A DNA stretch of 49,956 bases. It comes from a bacterium. Its GTDB lineage: Bacteria > Planctomycetota > B15-G4. Both the position numbers and the translations under genes were made by a program. The notes below the pieces were generated by a model. It searched no databases. It was not told the DNA's origin and saw only the letters and a program-made list of their open reading frames with translations. The DNA is taken from the NCBI GenBank assembly GCA_030428785.1, contig JAUIEF010000018.1:1-49956 (forward strand). Reading direction: 5' to 3'. This document shows, piece by piece, positions 33,116 through 41,782 of the stretch (position 1 is its first letter; each line of letters starts with the position of its first letter).

Positions 33116-34516
33116 ATGCCCGCCACCGAGCCGAAGGTCACGCTGCAGGTCCTCTGGCAGTCCGAGGACACGATCCGCGTGACGCCGTTCAAGGAGGGCT
33201 CGGCCCTCGAGAGCACCATCAAGACGTCGCGCACGTGCCCGTTCCACTCGGGGCTCGTCGCCGACCGGAGTCGCGAGGTGCTCGCGCTGCTCGCGCGCGC
33301 GAACGCCGGGCAGGACGGGCTGCTCGACGAGCTCGTCGCCGCGGGGCAGGCCATCTACGTGGACCTGCTGCCGAGCTTCCTCAAGGAGAAGCTCCAGGAG
33401 GCGCGCGGCCCGAACCTCGTGCTGCACCTCGACAAGCCGTTGACGGGCATCCCGTGGGAGCTGCTGCACGACGGGGACGAGTTCCTCGGGCGGCGCTTCC
33501 GCATGGGGCGGCTCGTGACGATGGACGCCGAGCGCTCGCCGCCCATGCAGCGGCGCATGGAGCCGCCGCTCAGCGCGCTCATCGTGGCGGACCCGTCGGG
33601 CGACCTGCCGGCCGCGCAGCAGGAGGCGGCGGAGGTCGAGCGCATCCTCGAGGACTCGCCGGCGATCGGGCCGGTGACGACGCTCACCGGGCGCGTCACG
33701 TTGCGCACGCTCCGCGACGAGCTGCCGAAGCACGACATCCTGCACTACGCCGGGCACGCGGACTTCGACGCCGCGACGGGCGAGGCGCAGCTGCGCATGG
33801 CGGACGGCCCGCTCACGACGAAGCTCATCGACCAGGTGGCGGGGCGCGTGGACTTCCCGGGGCTCGTGTTCCTCAACGCGTGCAGCTCGGCGGAGGACAC
33901 GCGCGCGACGTCGACGTCGCGCAACGCGATGGCCGGGCCGGCGGGCGTCGCGTCGTCGCTGCTGCTCGCGGGCGTGCGGCACGTCGTCGGCACGCTGTGG
34001 GAGGTGCGTGACGAGGTCGCGCGCTCGTTCGCGAAGAGCTTCCACCACGGGCTCGGCGCGAGCGAGACCATCGGCGCGTCCATGGAGCGCGCGCGCAACG
34101 CGCTGGCCGGCAAGTACGGCGAGGACCGGCTGCTCTGGGCGGACCACCTGCTCTACGGCGACCCGACATGGCGCATCGAGCCGCCGCGCAACCTGACCTT
34201 CGACGACATGGACGTGCTCGACGGGCTCGAGGCGCGCTACCGCGCCGAGCTCTTCAGCAAGGACGGGCCGACGCGCCTGCTCGCGGCGGCCATGCTCCTG
34301 CGGCTCGGCGACCGGAGCGTCGCGTCCGCGGTGCGTCGCGACTTCCCGCTCCTCGAACGCTGGATGTCGGCGAGCGCGACGCGCAAGGAGCGCCGACAGG
34401 CGGGCCTCGTCGTGCACGCGCTGGCGACGGCCGCGGGCTTGTGCCCGGTCGAGCCGCCGGACGAGATGCCGGACCCGGACTCGGTGAAGCGGCTGCTCGA
34501 GCGGCTGGCGGGCTGA
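33116..34516 (+). CDS. CHAT-domain caspase-like protease
   Basis: A 466-residue protein of the CHAT (caspase HetF associated with TPRs) family of clan CD cysteine peptidases. The N-terminal sub-domain holds LVLHLDKPLTGIPWELLHDG. The catalytic His is His214 in ILHYAGHADFD and the catalytic Cys is Cys256 in LVFLNACSSAE. VVGTLWEVRDEVARSFAKSF near residue 295 is the typical closing segment. Both catalytic residues are present, so it should be active. It has no TPRs, transmembrane segment or signal peptide. About 100 C-terminal residues after the protease domain are helical (TRLLAAAMLLRLGDRSVASA) and could be HEAT-like. CHAT proteins act in regulated proteolysis and immunity; no gasdermin or CRISPR gene is adjacent. 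Confidence 0.85.
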   Translation: MPATEPKVTLQVLWQSEDTIRVTPFKEGSALESTIKTSRTCPFHSGLVADRSREVLALLARANAGQDGLLDELVAAGQAIYVDLLPSFLKEKLQEARGPNLVLHLDKPLTGIPWELLHDGDEFLGRRFRMGRLVTMDAERSPPMQRRMEPPLSALIVADPSGDLPAAQQEAAEVERILEDSPAIGPVTTLTGRVTLRTLRDELPKHDILHYAGHADFDAATGEAQLRMADGPLTTKLIDQVAGRVDFPGLVFLNACSSAEDTRATSTSRNAMAGPAGVASSLLLAGVRHVVGTLWEVRDEVARSFAKSFHHGLGASETIGASMERARNALAGKYGEDRLLWADHLLYGDPTWRIEPPRNLTFDDMDVLDGLEARYRAELFSKDGPTRLLAAAMLLRLGDRSVASAVRRDFPLLERWMSASATRKERRQAGLVVHALATAAGLCPVEPPDEMPDPDSVKRLLERLAG

Positions 34517-34621
34517 TCCCGAAGCCGAGGTCCTGACGGGCGTTCTGCTCGCGCCTCGCGTTGCCTCGGGATCGATCCGGTGTACGGTGGCTGTCCGGCG
34601 TCACGGGGAAGGAGGTCGTCC

Positions 34622-35563
34622 ATGACCATCGCGCATCGGTTCGGGGTCCTGCTCTCGTGCGTCGCGGCGCTCGCGTCCCCGGCGGTCTCCCAGAGCGCCT
34701 TGCCGCCCGACCTCGTGTTCTTCGTCAACCCGTTCGTCTACGAGAGCTGCGCGGCCTTCGATCTCGCAGGGACCGCTGCCGGGGACGTGGTCACCGCACG
34801 GGTCGGTTTCGACAACCGCGCCGACAGCGAGGTCCTCATCCGCTGGGAGGCCCGGCACGGGGACGCGCTCTCCAGGAACGTCTTCCAGCGCGTCGCGACG
34901 CCCTACGCCGTGACGGCCGTGACCCGTCGCGCGGGTCGCACCGACACGCTCTACGTCGTGGGGTGGTTCGGGGAGCTCGAGCAGCTGGTCGTCGAGCGCT
35001 GGCGGATCGGCCCGGTCGTCCTGGAGGACGAGCCGCTGCCCGACGGGCGGCTGCGCACCGGCATGGCGGAGCCGTCGATCGAGCGGACCTGTCTCTACCG
35101 GAGCCTCGGGTCCGGCGCCGACCCGATGGTCCGCGGCGCCGCGTGTCATCCCTTCGTGGACACGCTGTTCCTGCTCACCCACGAGCCCGAGCGCCGCATC
35201 CTCTCGGTCGGTGTGGGCGATGCGTCGAGCGAGGACCCGCAGGCGAACGCGCTCGCGGAACGCTGGACGGCCGCCGACCACCCGTTCCTGCCGAACGTGA
35301 ACAGCCTGAAGGCGGAGTACTCGGAGACCGGCGGACTCGTGCTCGTCGCGCAACCGAGGCTGTACTGGAACAACCGGTTCTCCGAGCCCTACTACATGGC
35401 GCTCCAGTACCCCGAGGCGCACCCGCCCGTGCCCGAGCCGGAGCTCCTGGCCTTCGCGGACCCCGACCTCGACGGCGCGGACTTCGAGCTCGGACTGTTC
35501 ACGGACTCGCAGTTCCTGCGCATGTTCAAGGGCACCTGGGTGTCCGACTTCGCGGCGCCCTGA
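34622..35563 (+). CDS. Secreted protein of unknown function
   Basis: A 313-residue protein with a signal peptide (MTIAHRFGVLLSCVAALA then SPAVSQ) and no further membrane segment. The mature part has four cysteines and many aromatic residues, with segments such as VFFVNPFVYESCAAFD, RVGFDNRADSEVLIRWE and LVLVAQPRLYWNNRFSEPYY. I recognise no family. A very strong AAGGAGG seven bases before the ATG sets the start. A TACGGT box at 34583-34588, with TTGCCT 16 bases upstream, may be its promoter. It follows the CHAT gene after 105 bases with an imperfect long-range inverted repeat (GATCCCGA at 34515-34522, TCGGGATC at 34566-34573) between. Confidence 0.72.
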   Translation: MTIAHRFGVLLSCVAALASPAVSQSALPPDLVFFVNPFVYESCAAFDLAGTAAGDVVTARVGFDNRADSEVLIRWEARHGDALSRNVFQRVATPYAVTAVTRRAGRTDTLYVVGWFGELEQLVVERWRIGPVVLEDEPLPDGRLRTGMAEPSIERTCLYRSLGSGADPMVRGAACHPFVDTLFLLTHEPERRILSVGVGDASSEDPQANALAERWTAADHPFLPNVNSLKAEYSETGGLVLVAQPRLYWNNRFSEPYYMALQYPEAHPPVPEPELLAFADPDLDGADFELGLFTDSQFLRMFKGTWVSDFAAP

Positions 35564-35578
35564 GCGGCGGTGCCGCTC

Positions 35579-35600
35579 GGTCTCCGCCAGGGTCGGAGCC
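35579..35600 (+). terminator. Hairpin after the secreted-protein gene
   Basis: GG(T)CTCCG at 35579-35586 pairs with CGGAGCC at 35594-35600 with one bulged base and a seven-base loop, shortly after the stop at 35563. No T-tract follows. Confidence 0.4.
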
Positions 35601-35653
35601 GCCCCCGGGATCATCTGCTAGGCTTCCGTGGCCACCCCCGCCCGGCACGACCC

Positions 35654-36412
35654 ATGACCATCCTCGAGCAGGACAAGGAGCTCTTCGACGAGAGTCACTA
35701 CGACTCCCATTACTTCGAAGGGCACCTCGCCCGCTACAACAGCCCCGTCTACAAGCAGCGCGTCGCGAACGTCGAGCGCTTCATGGGGGAGGTGTCGGGG
35801 AAGGACGTGCTCGACCTGGGCTGCGGCGTCGGGTTCTTCGGCGGGCTCGCGCGCAAGCGCGGCGGGCGGGTCGTGGGCCTCGACTTCTCGGAGGCCGCGC
35901 TCGGCATCGCGCAGACGCAGCAGGAGGGCATCCCCTTCGTGCGCGGCGACGCGACGAAGGTGCCGTTCCCCGACGCGTCCTTCGACGTCGTGCTGCTCAA
36001 CGACATCATCGAGCACCTCGCCGAGGCGCCGGGCCGTCGCATGATCGAGGAGGTCTTCCGGGTGCTGCGCCCGGGCGGCCGGCTCGTCGTCGACACGGAC
36101 AACGACGCGTTCCTCATGCAGAAGAAGGGCCTTCGCCGTCTCAACGAGTGGCTCGAGCGCGGCACCGAGCAGCGCCGCGCGCTGGCCGAGATCAAGAAGA
36201 CCTACACGGCCCCGACGCTGCACATCAAGATCTACACGGTGCAGGAGCTGCGCGCGCTCCTCGAGAGCGTCGGCTTCCGCATCGACGACTTCGACACCTA
36301 CGCGTACATCGCCGTGCCGAGCCGCGACGCGTTCTTCAACGCGCCGGTGCTTCGCAACATCTTCCGCAACGTCAAGGGCGACGTGCAGATCTTCAAGGCC
36401 GTGAAGCCGTAG
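35654..36412 (+). CDS. Class I SAM-dependent methyltransferase
   Basis: A 252-residue cytoplasmic methyltransferase. The SAM-binding motif I is VLDLGCGVGFFGGLARKRGG, motif II is VVGLDFSEAALGIAQ, followed by RGDATKVPFPDASFDVVLLN (acidic pocket), and then IIEHLAEAPGRRMIEEVFRV with VLRPGGRLVVDTDN. It resembles UbiG/Methyltransf_11-type enzymes acting on lipids or sugars. The 85-residue C-terminal part after the Rossmann core is longer than usual and could bind substrate. The start is the ATG at 35654; the frame is open upstream but Pro/Arg-rich. Substrate unknown. Confidence 0.86.
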   Translation: MTILEQDKELFDESHYDSHYFEGHLARYNSPVYKQRVANVERFMGEVSGKDVLDLGCGVGFFGGLARKRGGRVVGLDFSEAALGIAQTQQEGIPFVRGDATKVPFPDASFDVVLLNDIIEHLAEAPGRRMIEEVFRVLRPGGRLVVDTDNDAFLMQKKGLRRLNEWLERGTEQRRALAEIKKTYTAPTLHIKIYTVQELRALLESVGFRIDDFDTYAYIAVPSRDAFFNAPVLRNIFRNVKGDVQIFKAVKP

Positions 36413-36421
36413 GGCGGCGGC

Positions 36422-37390
36422 GTGCGGCGGCTCCGGGGATGCGGACGTCGTCGTGTCTGGGCGGCGCGGCTGCAAGCGCCCTGGGACTTCGAGGGTCCGC
36501 CCGGGTCGGGTGGGTACGCCCTGTTGCTCGTGGACGTCGACGGCGCCGTCTCCCCGGACGAGCAGCGGGAGCTGTCCCGGCGGATCGTCGAGACGGGCTG
36601 TCGCTACGCCGTCTGCTTCGGGCCGACGAGCGGTCGCTGGGACGACTCGATCGACATGGTCTCCGTCATGGACGGGATCGACGGCGTCCCGCGCGACCTC
36701 GTCATGACGTCCTGGCACGACGACGAGCCGCTCGAGGAGACGGTGGACTTCTTCCACGAGCACATGCTCATCGTCGGCGACGGTGACGACGGGCGCTGGA
36801 CCCCCGAGCGCTACCTCGTCCTCGTGCTCGGAGGGACGCCCGGACGGGAACGGGAGGTCGTCGACGCAGTGCGCGCCCGATTCGCGCGGCGTCGTCTTCC
36901 CCCGCTGTGGGTGCTCGCCTCGCTGGCGGCGGTGCTCGTCGCGGTCGGGTGGTTCCTCGCGACGCCGCACGGGTACGAGGCCTGGTGCCTGAGTCTCGAC
37001 GAGCTCCAGCCGCGGGTGGAGCCCGTCGCCGACGCGCTCGAGGCCTTCCGGGAGGAGCGGGGCGGGTATCCGGGAGCGCTCGCCGAGCTCGTGGAGGGCG
37101 ACCTCCTCGACGAGCTCCCGGAGCTGGACGTGCCGCGCGGCGCCTCGGACGTGTTCCCGCTGACCTACGAGCGCGCGCCGGACGGTTCGTTCTTCGTGCT
37201 CCGGTTCGGCGCCATGTACTCGACCGGCGTGTTCCCGGAGGCCGTCGAGCGCTTCTACATCTCGGACACCGACGCCTGGGACACGCGCAGCTACCCGCCG
37301 ACGCTCGAAGAGCTCGTCGCCGCACGCGCGCGGCGCACGTCGGACGAGGTACCCGACTCGCCGGCACCGCCGGCCGAACGCGATCGGTAG
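36422..37390 (+). CDS. Uncharacterised single-pass membrane protein with pseudopilin-like outer part
   Basis: A 322-residue protein in three parts. Residues about 18-140 form a cytoplasmic domain (GYALLLVDVDGAVSPDEQRE, CRYAVCFGPTSGRWDDSID, VMTSWHDDEPLEETVDFFHE). This resembles a family I recall as DUF7684, though I could not check it. Residues 160-180 are a membrane helix (PLWVLASLAAVLVAVGWFLA). The rest lies outside, with PVADALEAFREERGGYPGAL and AELVEGDLLDELPELDVPRG. These look like the C-terminal half of GspG-type pseudopilins (Glu-Arg-Gly-Gly-Tyr-Pro). It starts with GTG nine bases after the methyltransferase stop, and is probably co-transcribed with it. Function unknown. Confidence 0.62.
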   Translation: MRRLRGCGRRRVWAARLQAPWDFEGPPGSGGYALLLVDVDGAVSPDEQRELSRRIVETGCRYAVCFGPTSGRWDDSIDMVSVMDGIDGVPRDLVMTSWHDDEPLEETVDFFHEHMLIVGDGDDGRWTPERYLVLVLGGTPGREREVVDAVRARFARRRLPPLWVLASLAAVLVAVGWFLATPHGYEAWCLSLDELQPRVEPVADALEAFREERGGYPGALAELVEGDLLDELPELDVPRGASDVFPLTYERAPDGSFFVLRFGAMYSTGVFPEAVERFYISDTDAWDTRSYPPTLEELVAARARRTSDEVPDSPAPPAERDR

Positions 37391-37400
37391 AGTGCGTCGC

Positions 37401-37757
37401 ATGACGGGTCGAGGTCCGGAGGAGCGCGGGTTCTGGGAGGCGCTCGAGTTCCGCGTCTCGCGTGAGCTGCACCATCTGCCCGCGGCCCGCGCGCTCGGCC
37501 TGTGGTGCGATGGCTTCACGCCGCGGGAGTACGTGCTGCGCGGGCCGGGCCGTCACGTGGCCGGCGACTGCTGGATCGGCCTCGGGGACCGCGACCAGCA
37601 GGAGTGGACGTTCCGCTTCTTCCTGGAGGACCACATCCCTCGCCGGGAGGACATCCCGTGGGAGCGCTTCCTCCCGCCGGAGGACCACCACGGCTGGCTG
37701 TCGTTCGACCCGCGAGCGAAGCACCTCGACATGAGGCCCCCCGCACGACCGGAGTGA
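37401..37757 (+). CDS. Small protein of unknown function
   Basis: A 118-residue cytoplasmic protein, acidic and rich in Trp, Arg and His (ALEFRVSRELHHLPAARALG, WTFRFFLEDHIPRREDIPWE). No signal peptide, membrane helix or known motif. An in-frame GTG at 37392 is an alternative start, one base after the previous stop. It is the last gene of the run and converges on the ABC exporter gene. Confidence 0.6.
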   Translation: MTGRGPEERGFWEALEFRVSRELHHLPAARALGLWCDGFTPREYVLRGPGRHVAGDCWIGLGDRDQQEWTFRFFLEDHIPRREDIPWERFLPPEDHHGWLSFDPRAKHLDMRPPARPE

Positions 37758-37825
37758 CCCCCCGAGCCCGGCGCGTCGCGGGCGTGCCCCGGGTGCCGCC
37801 GGGGCCTCCCCACTCTCCTCTCCGG

Positions 37826-39898
37826 CTACCGCTCGGTGGACTGGAGGCGGACCATCCCCGCGTAGACGCCGTCCTGGCGCATGAGCTCGTCGTGGGTGCC
37901 GCGCTCGACGATCTCGCCGCGCTCGAGGACGAGGATGAGGTCGGCGTCGCGGATGGTCGAGAGGCGGTGCGCGATGATGAGCGTCGTGCGGCCGGCCTTG
38001 AGGCGCTCGATGGCGTCCTGGACGATCTGCTCGCTCTTCGTGTCGAGGGCGGAGGTCGCCTCGTCGAGGATGAGGATGGGCTTGTCGCGCAGCAGCGCGC
38101 GGGCGATGGCGATGCGCTGGCGTTCGCCGCCGGAGAGCGTCGCGCCGCGCTCGCCGACGCGCGTCTCGTAGCCGTCGGACTGCCGGCGGATGAACTCGTC
38201 GGCATGCGCGGCCTCGGCGACGCGCACGATGTCCTCGTGCGTCGCGTCCGGCATGGCGTAGGCGATGTTCGACGCGATGGTGCCCTCGAAGAGCACGGTC
38301 TCCTGCGTGACCATCGCCATCTGGTCGCGCAGCGAGTCGACCTTCAGGTCGCGCACGTCGACGCCGTCCACGAGCACCGCGCCGCGGTCGACGTCGTAGA
38401 AGCGCATGACGAGGTCGCCGATGGTCGACTTGCCGGAGCCCGTGTGCCCGACGAGGGCGACGGTCTGCCCCTTGCCGAGCTCGAAGTCGATGTCGCGCAA
38501 GACGGGGCGGCCCTCCTCGTGCGCGTAGGTCACGTGCCGGAAGCGGATCGCGTCGCGGAAGGCGCCGAGCGGCTTCGCGTCGGGCGCGTCGACGATCTCC
38601 GGGTCGCTGTAGAGGATCGTCGCGATGCGGTCGGCCGAGGACATGCCGCCCTGGAACTTCGTCGAGGTGTCGCCGAGGCGGCGCAGGCAGGCGACGGCGT
38701 GGAAGAGCGCCATGACGACCGCGAAGAAGCCCTCGCCGCTCCACGTCCCGCTCACGACGTTGCGCCCCGCGAAGTAGAGGAAGGCGGCGACGCCGATGGC
38801 GCCGAGCACCTCGACCATGGGCTCGGCCCGCGCGGAGAGCGCCGCGGACTTCATGCGGCCCTTGGTGAACTCGAGGTTCACCTCGCGGAAGCGCTCCTTC
38901 TCGTGGTGCTGCGCGCCGAACGCCTTGACGATCTTCTGCGCGCCGAAGGACTCCGCCACCGAGTGGAACAGCTCCGCCATCTTGCGGTGGTTCTTGCCCT
39001 CGCGGTTGCGGATGCGCCGCCCGAGCTGCTGCACCGGGATGAACGACACCGTCGCCACGAGCAGGGCGACGATGACCGTCGCGCCCGCCTCGCTGTAGAT
39101 GAAGAACAGCGCGCCGAGCACGGTGAACACGTCGGTGAACCAGTTCACCATGATGTCCACGAGCAGGTTGCCCAGCTTCGTGAGGTCGTTCGTGATGCGC
39201 GAGAGCAGCTTGCCGGAGTGGTTCGCGTGGAAGAACCGCATCGACAGGCCCATGATCCGCTCGAACAGGTCGATGCGGATGTCGCGCACGACCTCGAGCG
39301 CCACGGCGCGCATGAGCAGCTTCTGCCCGTACTTCACGGTCTGCTCGAAGAGCACGAGCGCGACGAGCAGCACCGCGCACGACCGGAGCTGCGTGAGCGG
39401 CTCGATGCTCGCGATCCAGGTGAGGAGCAGCCCCTTCGCGACGCCGAGCCCGAGCGAGAACGACTCCCACCAGGACGCGTCGAGCCGGATCGCGGTGAGG
39501 ACGTCCTCCCGCAGCGCGGTCCACCCGACGCTCGCGGGCGGGACCGGGTTCCGCTCGAACATCGGCTCGAGGATCCACTTGAGCAGGAAGAGGTAGCCGA
39601 CCTTGGCGCCCGCCGAGACGGCGGACATGACGAGCGCCAGGCCCATCGACGGCAGGCGCGGCCGCGCGTAGCTCGCGAGGCGCCGGCCGATGCGCGGGTC
39701 GCGGACGGTGCCGACGTGGTCCTCGGGGAGGTCGCCCGGCTTGCGGCCGCGGCGCCGGCCCTCGAGCGTGTCGACGTCCTCGAGGATGACGTTCGGTCCG
39801 GCGGGGGGCGTCCGGCGGTCGCCCGGGCCGTCGCCTCCGCCCGTGCGGCGCGCGTCCGAGCCGCCGCGCCCGTCGCCCCCGGCGAGCCGGTCCGTCAC
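37826..39898 (-). CDS. MsbA-like ABC exporter (fused permease and ATPase)
   Basis: A 690-residue half-transporter working as a homodimer in the inner membrane. The first 40 residues are Gly/Arg/Pro-rich. Six membrane helices span about residues 85-400. The nucleotide-binding domain has Walker A LVGHTGSGKSTIGDLVM, the signature LSGGERQRIAIARALL, Walker B PILILDEATSALD and the switch IAHRLSTIRDAD. This layout is that of lipid A/lipid or drug exporters, and MsbA-like function is plausible in an envelope-gene neighbourhood. The start is GTG at 39898. It diverges from recO, 152 bases away. Substrate is inferred only. Confidence 0.88.
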   Translation of the reverse strand: MTDRLAGGDGRGGSDARRTGGGDGPGDRRTPPAGPNVILEDVDTLEGRRRGRKPGDLPEDHVGTVRDPRIGRRLASYARPRLPSMGLALVMSAVSAGAKVGYLFLLKWILEPMFERNPVPPASVGWTALREDVLTAIRLDASWWESFSLGLGVAKGLLLTWIASIEPLTQLRSCAVLLVALVLFEQTVKYGQKLLMRAVALEVVRDIRIDLFERIMGLSMRFFHANHSGKLLSRITNDLTKLGNLLVDIMVNWFTDVFTVLGALFFIYSEAGATVIVALLVATVSFIPVQQLGRRIRNREGKNHRKMAELFHSVAESFGAQKIVKAFGAQHHEKERFREVNLEFTKGRMKSAALSARAEPMVEVLGAIGVAAFLYFAGRNVVSGTWSGEGFFAVVMALFHAVACLRRLGDTSTKFQGGMSSADRIATILYSDPEIVDAPDAKPLGAFRDAIRFRHVTYAHEEGRPVLRDIDFELGKGQTVALVGHTGSGKSTIGDLVMRFYDVDRGAVLVDGVDVRDLKVDSLRDQMAMVTQETVLFEGTIASNIAYAMPDATHEDIVRVAEAAHADEFIRRQSDGYETRVGERGATLSGGERQRIAIARALLRDKPILILDEATSALDTKSEQIVQDAIERLKAGRTTLIIAHRLSTIRDADLILVLERGEIVERGTHDELMRQDGVYAGMVRLQSTER

Positions 39899-40036
39899 GG
39901 ACGAGGAGCCCCGCTCGGGGTCCTCGGGGACGTCCGATGCCGCGGCGGGGCCGGCCTTCTGGGGTGGCGTCTTCGTGGGGACCTCGATTCCGGCGCTCCC
40001 GGCGGGGTCGGTCGCGTGGCCCGCGGGCCGGGACGG

Positions 40037-40042
40037 TAGGCT
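40037..40042 (+). promoter_or_regulatory. TANNNT box (TAGGCT) 8 bases before recO
   Basis: TAGGCT ends eight bases before the recO ATG at 40051. As a -10 box it would give a leaderless transcript. No clear -35 box is seen. Confidence 0.4.
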
Positions 40043-40050
40043 AGCAGCCC

Positions 40051-40812
40051 ATGGGACGAGCGACCACAGAGGCCCTGGTGCTGCGCCGGACGCCCTTCGG
40101 CGAGACGAGCCAGGTCGCCGAGTTCCTCACCCGCGACCAGGGCCGGCTGTCGCTCATCCTCAAGGGCGTGCACCGGCCGCGATCGCGGAAGGGCGGCGGG
40201 GTGGACCTCCTGGACCACTGCGTCATCACGTGGTTCAGCCGGCGGGGGAGCCGGAGCCTCGCCCAGCTCTCCGAGCGGCGGGTCCTGAGCCACCACCCGG
40301 TCATGCGCCGCCGGACCGACCTCATGCTCGCGGGGGAGTCCCTCGTGGAGCTCCTCCGGGCCCTGGCGCCCGAGGGACAGCGGGTCACGGCCCTGTTCCG
40401 GCTGGCCGTGGCGTTCCTGGACGCCCTCGACGCCGACCCGCCCCCGGAGCGCCTCCCGCCGGTGCTCTTTGCCCTCCACGGGGGGATCCTTAGGATCACC
40501 GGATTCGAGCTCGTGCTGGACCGCTGCGTGTCCTGCGACCGGCGCCCGGAAGGGAACCGAGTCATGCGCTGCGATCCGGAGCGGGGCGGCATCGTGTGCC
40601 GCACCTGCCGCACCGGGCAGGACCACTCCTTCGACCTGTCCACGCGCGCCGCGCGGGCCATCTCGTCGTTCCGCTCGGCCGACCCCCGCGCCGCCGCCGA
40701 GCTCACGATCCCGCCGGCCATCGCACACCAGATGAAGCGTTACTACGATCGGACCCTGCTCCACGTCCTGGAGCGCCCGATGCGTTGCCACGTGCTGCCC
40801 CGCTCCGCCTGA
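40051..40812 (+). CDS. recO: DNA repair protein RecO
   Basis: Loads RecA at gaps with RecR and RecF in recombinational repair. The 253-residue protein has the N-terminal OB fold (ALVLRRTPFGETSQVAEFLT, then GRLSLILKGVHR). The helical C-terminal domain carries a zinc finger, DRCVSCDRR and GGIVCRTCR, with four cysteines. Length is usual. The ATG at 40051 has no Shine-Dalgarno, in line with the leaderless-type box before it. The next gene starts 10 bases after the stop. Confidence 0.9.
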   Translation: MGRATTEALVLRRTPFGETSQVAEFLTRDQGRLSLILKGVHRPRSRKGGGVDLLDHCVITWFSRRGSRSLAQLSERRVLSHHPVMRRRTDLMLAGESLVELLRALAPEGQRVTALFRLAVAFLDALDADPPPERLPPVLFALHGGILRITGFELVLDRCVSCDRRPEGNRVMRCDPERGGIVCRTCRTGQDHSFDLSTRAARAISSFRSADPRAAAELTIPPAIAHQMKRYYDRTLLHVLERPMRCHVLPRSA

Positions 40813-40822
40813 GCCGCCCCCC

Positions 40823-41782
40823 GTGCCCGTCCGCCCGCTCCTCCTCGCAACGCTCGTCGCCGGCCTCGCGGCCTGCAGCGGGCCCCGTCCGCTCGAGGGC
40901 ATGGACGAGCTCGAGTCGGCGCGTACCTACGCCGACTGGGGCAAGCACGAGGAGGCGCTCGAGCTCGCGGAGGCCGCCGTCGACTCCGAGGAGCTGAGCC
41001 CCGAGGCGGAGGCCGAGGCGAACTACCTCGCCGCCGAGGCGGCGCTCAGCCTCGGCCGGCACCTCAAGGCGTACCGGCTCTACCGGCGGGTGCTCGAGAA
41101 CGCGCCCTGGTCGCCGCGGGTGGCGGACATCGAGGACCGGCTCTACGAGATCGGCATCGCGTTCCTCACCCTCGACGAGTACGGCGGCTGGTTCGACTCC
41201 CGCGACCGGGGCGTCGAGGTGCTCGAGTCGCTCCAGGCGCACTTCCGGCGCAGCGACAAGGCCGACGACGCGCTACGGCTCGTGGGCGACTACTTCGGGC
41301 AGGAGGACGTGCGCGAGTGGCTCGAGGCCGCGCTCACGCACGAGCAGCTCTACCGCGACTACCCGGACAGCGAGTGGGCGGAGCGCAGCCTCTGGCTCGC
41401 GGGCCACTACCGCCTGCGGCTCGTGTTCGGGCCGGAGTACAACCGCGACGAGATGATGCGCGCGCAAGAGCTGCTCGAGCTCTCGCTCGAGGTGCACCCG
41501 CACGGCGCGAAGTCGCTCGAGGCGCGGGCCGACCTCGTCAAGGTGCAGGACCTGCTGGCGCGCGGCGAGGTGCAGGTCGCGGACTTCTACGCGGCGCGCG
41601 GCAACGTCGACGGCGAGCGCCTGCGGCTCGCGAACGCGGCGCTGCTCTTCCCGCAGACGCAGGCCGGGCAGGACGCCGCGATCCGTCTGGGTCGGATGGG
41701 CGTCTCGCTGGAGGAGATCGCCGCGACGCCGCGTCTCCACTCCACCGACACCTTCGTCGCGCCGGAGCCCCTCGACCCGTGA
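40823..41782 (+). CDS. BamD-like TPR outer-membrane lipoprotein
   Basis: A 319-residue lipoprotein with a signal peptide ending in a lipobox (VAGLAACSG, Cys18). The mature protein is all-helical with tetratricopeptide-like repeats (ALELAEAAVDSEELSPEAEA, AYRLYRRVLENAPWSPRVAD, EQLYRDYPDSEWAERSLWLA), as in BamD/YfiO. BamD helps insert outer-membrane proteins. It could equally be another TPR envelope lipoprotein, as it is longer than BamD (about 245 residues). The GTG at 40823 follows recO closely, and the TGA overlaps the next GTG (GTGA at 41779). Placement before an lptE-like gene supports an envelope role. Confidence 0.72.
   Translation: MPVRPLLLATLVAGLAACSGPRPLEGMDELESARTYADWGKHEEALELAEAAVDSEELSPEAEAEANYLAAEAALSLGRHLKAYRLYRRVLENAPWSPRVADIEDRLYEIGIAFLTLDEYGGWFDSRDRGVEVLESLQAHFRRSDKADDALRLVGDYFGQEDVREWLEAALTHEQLYRDYPDSEWAERSLWLAGHYRLRLVFGPEYNRDEMMRAQELLELSLEVHPHGAKSLEARADLVKVQDLLARGEVQVADFYAARGNVDGERLRLANAALLFPQTQAGQDAAIRLGRMGVSLEEIAATPRLHSTDTFVAPEPLDP

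Noticed and set aside
31558..34516. Propeller protein and CHAT protease as a toxin-activator pair
   Set aside because: The propeller protein has a signal peptide while the CHAT protein has none, so direct interaction in the cytoplasm is unlikely; kept only as a neighbourhood observation.
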